The notes under the pieces are model-generated. The model saw only the letters and a list, made by a program, of their open reading frames with translations, had not been told where the DNA came from and did not search any database. From contig NZ_AP025487.1 of the NCBI RefSeq assembly GCF_024347475.1, forward strand, positions 2,170,001 through 2,234,000: a stretch of 64,000 nucleotides of DNA. The letters run 5' to 3'. Positions within the stretch are counted from its first letter, which is position 1, and the number at the start of each line of letters is the position of its first letter. This DNA comes from Vibrio fortis. Its GTDB lineage: Bacteria; Pseudomonadota; Gammaproteobacteria; Enterobacterales; Vibrionaceae. Below are positions 58,401 through 64,000 of this stretch, piece by piece. Made by a program: the position numbers and the translations under genes.

Positions 58401-58736
58401 TTATGCTTCGTCGCCAGCAACTTTCGCTGCAGCTTCTTTGATAAGAGGCTGAAGTTCGCCTTTTTGGAACATCTCAAGAATGATGTCACAACCACCGATC
58501 AGCTCACCTTCAACCCAAAGTTGTGGGAAAGTTGGCCACTGTGCGTAAGCTGGTAGCTCTGCACGAATGTCAGGGTTTTGTAGGATGTCTACGTAAGCAA
58601 ACTTTTCACCACATGCCATTAGCGCTTGAGATGCTTGAGAAGAAAAACCACAGCTTGGTAGTTTAGGAGAACCTTTCATGTAAAGTAGAATGGTATTTTC
58701 TTCAATTTGCTGTTTGATTTTATCGATAGTTTCCAT
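58401..58736 (-). CDS. grxD: Monothiol glutaredoxin 4 (GrxD)
   Basis: The 111-residue protein has the CGFS active site (LPSCGFSSQASQAL) of monothiol glutaredoxins, which hold or deliver [2Fe-2S] clusters with glutathione and BolA. The WPTFPQLWVEGELIGG segment is the glutathione-binding part. Length agrees with E. coli GrxD (115). It diverges from sodB across 268 bp. Confidence 0.96.
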   Translation of the reverse strand: METIDKIKQQIEENTILLYMKGSPKLPSCGFSSQASQALMACGEKFAYVDILQNPDIRAELPAYAQWPTFPQLWVEGELIGGCDIILEMFQKGELQPLIKEAAAKVAGDEA

Positions 58737-59004
58737 TGCTTCCTCGTTAATGGATTACGGCTTTATTGCCTGTATTCTACCCCAAACCCCAAGAATAAAA
58801 ACCATATAAAAAAAATGGTTAAAGAGTTAGAGTAAGATTTCATAGAAAATCACACAAATGTGCTTTTAATAAAGTAAAAACTTGCTAAACTATATCGCAA
58901 GTCAGCAAATTGACCGTAGCCTGCAAAAAGTAAGCTATGAATAATAAATATCACTGGAAGCAATCGAAAGAGGTAACTCTTTCATATCAATGGAGAATTG
59001 AGCA

Positions 59005-59589
59005 ATGGCATTTGAACTACCAGCTCTACCTTACGCGAAAGACGCACTAGAACCACACATCTCTGCAGAGACTCTAGATTTCCACCACGGTAAGCACCAC
59101 AACACTTACGTTGTTAAGCTAAACGGTCTTATTCCTGGTACTGAGTTCGAAGGTAAAACACTAGAAGAGATCATCAAGACTTCTACTGGTGGCGTATTCA
59201 ACAACGCAGCTCAAATCTGGAACCACACTTTCTACTGGCACTGTCTAGCTCCACAAGCTGGTGGTGAACCAACAGGTGCAGTTGCAGACGCAATCAACGC
59301 TTCATTTGGCTCTTTCGAAGAGTTCAAAGCAAAATTCACTGATTCAGCAATCAACAACTTCGGTTCTTCTTGGACTTGGCTTGTTAAGAACGCTGACGGT
59401 TCTCTAGCTATCGTTAACACATCTAACGCAGCGACTCCTCTAACAGAAGAAGGTGTTACTCCACTTCTAACTGTTGACCTATGGGAACACGCTTACTACA
59501 TCGATTTCCGTAACGTACGTCCAGACTACATGAACGCTTTCTGGGCTCTAGTTAACTGGGAATTCGTTGCAGCGAACCTAGCTAAATAA
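59005..59589 (+). CDS. sodB: Iron superoxide dismutase
   Basis: The 194-residue cytoplasmic enzyme detoxifies superoxide. The metal ligands are in HHGKHHNTYV, WNHTFYW and DLWEHAYYID, and QIWNHTFYWHCLAP supports an iron-type enzyme. It matches E. coli SodB (193 residues). Upstream lies an A/T-rich leader; in vibrios and E. coli sodB mRNA is a target of the small RNA RyhB, which I did not confirm here. Confidence 0.97.
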   Translation: MAFELPALPYAKDALEPHISAETLDFHHGKHHNTYVVKLNGLIPGTEFEGKTLEEIIKTSTGGVFNNAAQIWNHTFYWHCLAPQAGGEPTGAVADAINASFGSFEEFKAKFTDSAINNFGSSWTWLVKNADGSLAIVNTSNAATPLTEEGVTPLLTVDLWEHAYYIDFRNVRPDYMNAFWALVNWEFVAANLAK

Positions 59590-59610
59590 TTAGCATCTAG
59601 CTGATTCTGA

Positions 59611-59640
59611 TAAAAGCTCACGCATGCGTGGGCTTTTTTG
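59611..59640 (+). terminator. Intrinsic terminator after sodB
   Basis: AAGCTCACGC / GCGTGGGCTT forms a stem with one mismatch and is followed by TTTTG. Confidence 0.88.
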
Positions 59641-59755
59641 TTTTTGGCCTGCCCATCCCCCCTGATTAAAATAAAACCAATCAATCACTTAATTGATTTA
59701 AACACTAAAGTTTGAACCCAGCTTGCCGTTATAGGTGTATCCAAAGAGAGGCACC

Positions 59756-60259
59756 ATGCAAGTAAACACACTCGATAGCACTGTCATAATTAACGAACTC
59801 AAGTTCGGGACTGGACTCAACCAAGCGGTTGAACAGGGTCGCCGTGCTGATTTCGCGTTGCTGCTGTCCATGTTTTCTGATGATGTTCGCGACAACACCC
59901 CTCTTGATGCTTTCTCGGTCGAAGAGACAACAGAAAGCAAATTGCGCCAACAGTTTGGTGTTGCCGAGCCGCAACCTCTACGTTCAAATCAATCTTCATA
60001 TGAAATTTCAGCAAAACAGTCGCAAGGCTTTCACCAAGCCGGGCTTCCAAGTGCAAAGCTGAATCATTACCTAACACCTGAAGCGTTAGCTTTCATGCCA
60101 GAGCGAACATATGACTTCCCTGAAGAGGTATATCACAACCTCTCGACTCATGAACGTCGTAAGCTCGCCAAACAGCCACCCGCTGAGTTGCCACACGCAA
60201 CGTTATACAATGAACTTACAACAGCTCAACGTCAGTTCCATATTCAAGCACAAGCCTAA
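59756..60259 (+). CDS. VC2046/SO_2500-like protein of unknown function
   Basis: The 167-residue protein is soluble and without clear motifs. It has a helical beginning (NELKFGTGLNQAVEQGRRADFALLL) and a conserved end (MPERTYDFPEEVYHNL, ERRKLAKQPPAELPHATLYN). Its place downstream of sodB matches V. cholerae VC2046 beside sodB (VC2045). The start at 59756 follows AGAGAGG and is preferred to an ATG seven codons earlier. The function is unknown. Confidence 0.82.
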   Translation: MQVNTLDSTVIINELKFGTGLNQAVEQGRRADFALLLSMFSDDVRDNTPLDAFSVEETTESKLRQQFGVAEPQPLRSNQSSYEISAKQSQGFHQAGLPSAKLNHYLTPEALAFMPERTYDFPEEVYHNLSTHERRKLAKQPPAELPHATLYNELTTAQRQFHIQAQA

Positions 60260-60438
60260 ACTTCATCTATGCCCAGCTTCTAAGTGATATATTTCACACA
60301 TGTACCTATAAAGTGTGAGCTGTCACTAAGTTCGTATAAAGTTCTGTATTTTCAGTGCTTACTTTGAACTAATTCACACCGATCGTATAATTTTTAACCC
60401 ATTCTTAGCTAACCACTGCTACTCATTTAGGTCTAGGA

Positions 60439-61122
60439 ATGGAAATTAAAAGCTCTATCATATTGGTGACGTCCGCTGGGTCACAACTTGGAGGAACCAT
60501 CGCAAACCACTTTGTGAATCTGGGTGCGACCGTCATTCTTTGTGATATTGATAGTGCCAGCCTAGAAGAGACCTACCAAGTGTGTTCTCGCTATTCTACA
60601 GCTGTGTATAGTTACCCAATCGAGCGTTACGATAGCCAAACCATTCTCAAGGTATTTGATTTTATACAGCTAACCTTTGGTACAACGCCCGATGTTCTCG
60701 TGAACAACTGGGTAAGCACACCCATGCCAACACTTACTGGCACTCAACCCGTGAGCTGCTTTATTGATAACCTTTCCGCTATGGCCTCTACCCTTTTCTC
60801 GTTCGGTCAAGCCAGCGTCGACCGACTGCGTCAAGCCAACAAGCAAGGCGTGATAGTCAATGTGATTTCACATGAAGACTTCAAAGATGTCTCGGGGCTC
60901 GAAAGTGCAAACTCTATGATCACTGGCTTCACCCACAGTTGGGCCAAAGAGCTCACCCCTTTCAATATCCGAGTCGGCGGTGTTATCCCCGCTATTCATA
61001 ATGCCGACGGCAAGCTCAACAAATGCCATTGGGCACAACTGCAAGATGAACTCACCCGAACTACGGAATACATTATCTCTAATGATTACTTTAGCGGTCG
61101 TGTGGTGGCGGCAGAGGTGTGA
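60439..61122 (+). CDS. Short-chain dehydrogenase-like protein lacking catalytic residues
   Basis: The 227-residue protein has the Rossmann fold of the SDR family (IILVTSAGSQLGGTIANHF in place of TGxxxGIG; LCDIDSASL; VLVNNW). The usual catalytic YxxxK is missing: the expected region reads LESANSMITGFTHSW. The nucleotide-binding glycines are also degenerate. It is therefore likely inactive as an oxidoreductase or has a different role. It lies after the VC2046-like gene and before adhE. Confidence 0.82.
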   Translation: MEIKSSIILVTSAGSQLGGTIANHFVNLGATVILCDIDSASLEETYQVCSRYSTAVYSYPIERYDSQTILKVFDFIQLTFGTTPDVLVNNWVSTPMPTLTGTQPVSCFIDNLSAMASTLFSFGQASVDRLRQANKQGVIVNVISHEDFKDVSGLESANSMITGFTHSWAKELTPFNIRVGGVIPAIHNADGKLNKCHWAQLQDELTRTTEYIISNDYFSGRVVAAEV

Positions 61123-61157
61123 TTTCCCAATAAATTCTCACTAAATATCTGAAAATA

Positions 61158-61194
61158 AAAAAAGCCCCAGTCTTTCGACTGGGGCTTTGTTCTT
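61158..61194. terminator. Bidirectional terminator between SDR gene and adhE
   Basis: AAAGCCCCAGTC / GACTGGGGCTTT with a 4-base loop is flanked by AAAAAA and TGTTCTTTT. Confidence 0.9.
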
Positions 61195-61249
61195 TTCCCG
61201 AATGTAGATTAACGTGCTAGCGAAAATCTATCTCAAAACTGAATCTTAC

Positions 61250-63955
61250 TTATGCTTCAGCTTTTTCTTTTTTAGCTTTAGACGCTTTAGCTTCTGCTGG
61301 TTTTTGGTCAGCTTTCTTAAGGATTACTGTAGTACCTTCGAAAGTTTCACCTTCAACGTAAGCTTGCCCGTGGTAAGACGCTAGTAGTACGTCTTTAAGC
61401 TCAGTGATTAGTGGGTAACGTGGGTTCGCACCAGTACATTGGTCATCGAACGCTTCTACCGCTAGCTCATCAAGCTTAGCTACGAAGTCAGCTTCAGAAA
61501 CACCTGCTTCTTTGATTGACTTAGGAATGTCTAGGTCGCCTTTCAGCTCGTCTAGCCATGCTAGTAGACGTTCAATCTTCTGAGCAGTACGGTCACCAGC
61601 TTGGCTTAGGCCTAGGTGGTCAGCAACTTCAGCGTAACGACGACGTGCTTGTGGACGGTCGTACTGAGAGAATGCAGTCTGCTTAGTTGGGTTGTCGTTC
61701 GCGTTGTAACGTACCACGTTAGAGATTAATAGTGCGTTCGCCAGACCGTGTGGTAGGTGGAACTCAGCACCAATCTTGTGCGCCATAGAGTGACAAACAC
61801 CTAGGAATGCGTTCGCGAATGCTACACCAGCGATAGTTGCTGCGTTGTGTACTTTCTCACGAGCGATTGGGTCGTTTGCACCGTTCGCGTAGCTTGATGG
61901 TAGGTACTCTTTCAGCATCTTAAGTGCTTGTAGAGCTTGGCCATCAGAGTATTCGTTAGCAAGAACAGATACGTAAGCTTCTAGAGCGTGAGTTACTGCA
62001 TCGTAACCACCGAATGCTGTTAGAGACTTAGGCATGTTCATTACTAGGTTAGCATCAACGATTGCCATGTTTGGCGTGATTTCGTAGTCAGCTAGTGGGT
62101 ACTTAGCACCAGTCTTGTCGTCTGTAACAACCGCGAATGGAGTAACTTCTGAACCAGTACCTGAAGTTGTAGTGATACATACAAGCTCAGCTTTCTTACC
62201 CATTTTAGGGAACTTGTAGATACGTTTACGGATGTCCATAAAGCGCATTGCTAGTTCTTCGAAGTGAGTTTCTGGGTGCTCGTACATTACCCACATAATT
62301 TTCGCAGCATCCATTGGTGAACCACCACCTAGAGCTAGGATTACGTCAGGTTGGAAGCTCTTCATTGCTTCTGCACCTTTCTCAACAACAGATAGTGTTG
62401 GATCCGCTTCTACGTCGAAGAATGTTTGCACTTCGATGCCTTGCTCTTTAAGCAGTTTAACTACTTCATCAGCGTAACCGTTGTTGAATAGGAAACGGTC
62501 AGTTACTAGGAATGCGCGTTTCTTACCTTCTAGGTCGCTCATTGCGATTGGAAGGCTACCACGACGGAAGTAGATAGACTTAGGTAGTTTGTGCCACAAC
62601 ATGTTTTCAGCTCGCTTAGCTACAGTTTTCTTGTTGATAAGGTGCTTAGGACCTACGTTCTCAGAGATAGAGTTACCACCCCAAGAACCACAACCAAGAG
62701 TTAGAGACGGTGCTACGTTAAAGTTGTAAAGGTCACCGATACCACCGTGAGTAGTTGGGATGTTTACAAGGATACGTGCAGTCTTCATCTTGTCACCGAA
62801 GTAACGGATGCGGTCTGCGTTAACGTCTTGGTTAGTGTAAAGACCAGATGTGTGACCGATACCACCGATTTCAACCATAGTTACCGCTTGAGCAACTGCG
62901 TCTTCGAAGTTGTCAGCACGGAATAGACCTAGAGTTGGAGATAGTTTCTCGTGAGCGAACTCATCGTCGTAAGAAACTTTACCTAGACCTTCACCTACAA
63001 GCACTTTAGTGTCAGCAGGAACTTTAACACCCGCCATTTCAGCGATTGCTGGAGCAGGTTGACCTACGATTTTCGCGTTTAGGTTACCGTCAATTAGAAG
63101 TACTTTACGTACTTTGTCAGCGTCAGCTTTAGATAGAACGTGAGCTTTGTGAGAAGCAAAACGCTCTTTTACTTCGTCGTAGACTTCGCTAACTACGATA
63201 GCTGCTTGCTCAGAAGCACATACTACGCCGTTATCGAAAGTTTTAGACATAAGGATAGAAGCTACAGCACGTTTGATGTCTGCTGTTTCATCGATAACTA
63301 CAGGAACGTTACCTGCACCTACACCGATTGCTGGCTTACCAGAAGAGTAAGCTGCTTTAACCATGCCTGGACCACCAGTTGCAAGGATAAGAGCGATGCC
63401 GTCGTGCTTCATAAGAGCGTTAGAAAGCTCTACAGATGGTTGGTCGATCCAACCGATGATGTCTTTTGGAGCACCCGCTGCTACTGCTGCGTCTAGAACT
63501 AGTTTCGCTGCATCGTTTGTAGAGTTCTTCGCACGTGGGTGTGGAGAGAAGATGATGCCGTTACGAGTTTTAAGTGAGATAAGAGACTTAAAGATCGCAG
63601 TCGAAGTTGGGTTAGTTGTTGGTACGATACCACAGATGATACCTACAGGTTCTGCGATAGTCATTGTACCTAGGTTGTCATCTTCTTCTAAGATGCCACA
63701 AGTTTTTTCGTCTTTGTATTTGTTGTAGATGAATTCTGACGCGAAGTGGTTTTTGATTACCTTATCTTCAACAATACCCATTCCAGATTCTGCTACCGCT
63801 TGTTGAGCTAGCGGGATACGAGCGTGGTTAGCTGCAAGAGAAGCTGCGCGGAAGATTGCATCTACTTTTTCTTGAGAGAAAGTTGCGAACTCTTCTTGTG
63901 CTGCTTTAACGCGTGCTACTAGAGCATCTAGTTCAGCTAAGTTAGTTACAGGCAT
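61250..63955 (-). CDS. adhE: Bifunctional acetaldehyde-CoA/alcohol dehydrogenase
   Basis: The 901-residue fermentation enzyme reduces acetyl-CoA to acetaldehyde and then to ethanol. The N-terminal aldehyde dehydrogenase domain (about residues 1-440) has the cysteine in FDNGVVCASEQ. The C-terminal iron-dependent alcohol dehydrogenase domain has GGGSPMDAAK, and iron-site histidines in GVCHSMAHKIGAEFHLPHG. A Lys/Ala/Glu-rich tail ends the protein. It should assemble into filaments called spirosomes. The start at 63955 has GGAGATCC upstream. Strong codon bias indicates high expression. Confidence 0.97.
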   Translation of the reverse strand: MPVTNLAELDALVARVKAAQEEFATFSQEKVDAIFRAASLAANHARIPLAQQAVAESGMGIVEDKVIKNHFASEFIYNKYKDEKTCGILEEDDNLGTMTIAEPVGIICGIVPTTNPTSTAIFKSLISLKTRNGIIFSPHPRAKNSTNDAAKLVLDAAVAAGAPKDIIGWIDQPSVELSNALMKHDGIALILATGGPGMVKAAYSSGKPAIGVGAGNVPVVIDETADIKRAVASILMSKTFDNGVVCASEQAAIVVSEVYDEVKERFASHKAHVLSKADADKVRKVLLIDGNLNAKIVGQPAPAIAEMAGVKVPADTKVLVGEGLGKVSYDDEFAHEKLSPTLGLFRADNFEDAVAQAVTMVEIGGIGHTSGLYTNQDVNADRIRYFGDKMKTARILVNIPTTHGGIGDLYNFNVAPSLTLGCGSWGGNSISENVGPKHLINKKTVAKRAENMLWHKLPKSIYFRRGSLPIAMSDLEGKKRAFLVTDRFLFNNGYADEVVKLLKEQGIEVQTFFDVEADPTLSVVEKGAEAMKSFQPDVILALGGGSPMDAAKIMWVMYEHPETHFEELAMRFMDIRKRIYKFPKMGKKAELVCITTTSGTGSEVTPFAVVTDDKTGAKYPLADYEITPNMAIVDANLVMNMPKSLTAFGGYDAVTHALEAYVSVLANEYSDGQALQALKMLKEYLPSSYANGANDPIAREKVHNAATIAGVAFANAFLGVCHSMAHKIGAEFHLPHGLANALLISNVVRYNANDNPTKQTAFSQYDRPQARRRYAEVADHLGLSQAGDRTAQKIERLLAWLDELKGDLDIPKSIKEAGVSEADFVAKLDELAVEAFDDQCTGANPRYPLITELKDVLLASYHGQAYVEGETFEGTTVILKKADQKPAEAKASKAKKEKAEA

Positions 63956-64000
63956 GGTGGATCTCCTAAAATAATAAATATTAAAAACTTTTTATTAAAT

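Noticed and set aside
59817..60077. Minus-strand open frames opposite the VC2046-like gene
   Set aside because: They lack ribosome binding sites and family resemblance; the plus-strand gene has a good start, and its position next to sodB matches V. cholerae.

Overview
The window is a 64 kb piece of a chromosome from a marine gammaproteobacterium of the genus Vibrio. The markers are the LuxO-LuxU quorum-sensing pair with a linked Qrr1 small RNA, the sodium-motor protein MotY, a FadR carrying the Vibrio-type insertion, the Na+/H+ antiporter NhaB, the Rsx/Rnf complex, and gene orders known from vibrios (fadR-nhaB-dsbB, rsxABCDGE-nth-gloA-motY-rnt, sodB next to a VC2046-like gene). I cannot name the species from sequence alone. 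Almost everything is ordinary core genome with uniform codon usage. The only mobile element is one intact IS3-family insertion sequence.

Layout. 1-12.4 kb: the 3' part of rne, a SulP transporter, a small tyrosine phosphatase, btuR, and the left-pointing run apbC-udk-asmA, then metG and yehS. 12.4-17.4 kb: fadR and nhaB diverge across 640 bp, and the nhaB side holds a strikingly well-paired candidate leader RNA; dsbB follows, and a 1291-bp IS3-family element with a 3-bp target duplication sits between dsbB and the terminator that follows it. 17.4-25 kb: yecA, dusC, a Cache-like diguanylate cyclase, malZ, an orphan substrate-binding protein, yfbV. 25-30.7 kb: ackA-pta, with two hairpins between the genes, a second GGDEF protein, and yqjG. 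30.7-36.4 kb: the oppABCDF peptide importer. 37-40 kb: moaABCDE behind a molybdenum-cofactor (Moco) riboswitch, divergent from yvcK. 41-45 kb: luxU-luxO, Qrr1 with a sigma-54 promoter and LuxO site, and uvrB with a LexA-like site. 45-53.3 kb: tRNA-Asn, rsxABCDGE and nth; rsxC carries a long 38-residue tandem repeat. 53.3-61.1 kb: gloA, a Fur-box-preceded gene of unknown function, motY, rnt, an NhaC-like antiporter, a DsbA-family protein, grxD, sodB, a VC2046-like gene and a degenerate SDR protein. 61.2-64 kb: adhE.

Themes. Several genes concern sodium and redox metabolism: nhaB, the NhaC-like antiporter, motY, and the Rsx complex. Acetate and fermentation are covered by ackA, pta and adhE. 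Quorum sensing is represented by luxO, luxU and qrr1. Most transcription units end in clear intrinsic terminators, many bidirectional between convergent genes.

The best candidates for undescribed biology are the three-way-junction RNA in front of nhaB (13706-13836), the Fur-box-linked DUF2753-like gene (53888-54377), the inverted pair of DnaA boxes between uvrB and tRNA-Asn (45512-45534), and the expanded RsxC repeat (48940-50107). No CRISPR array, prophage, integron or defence system was found.
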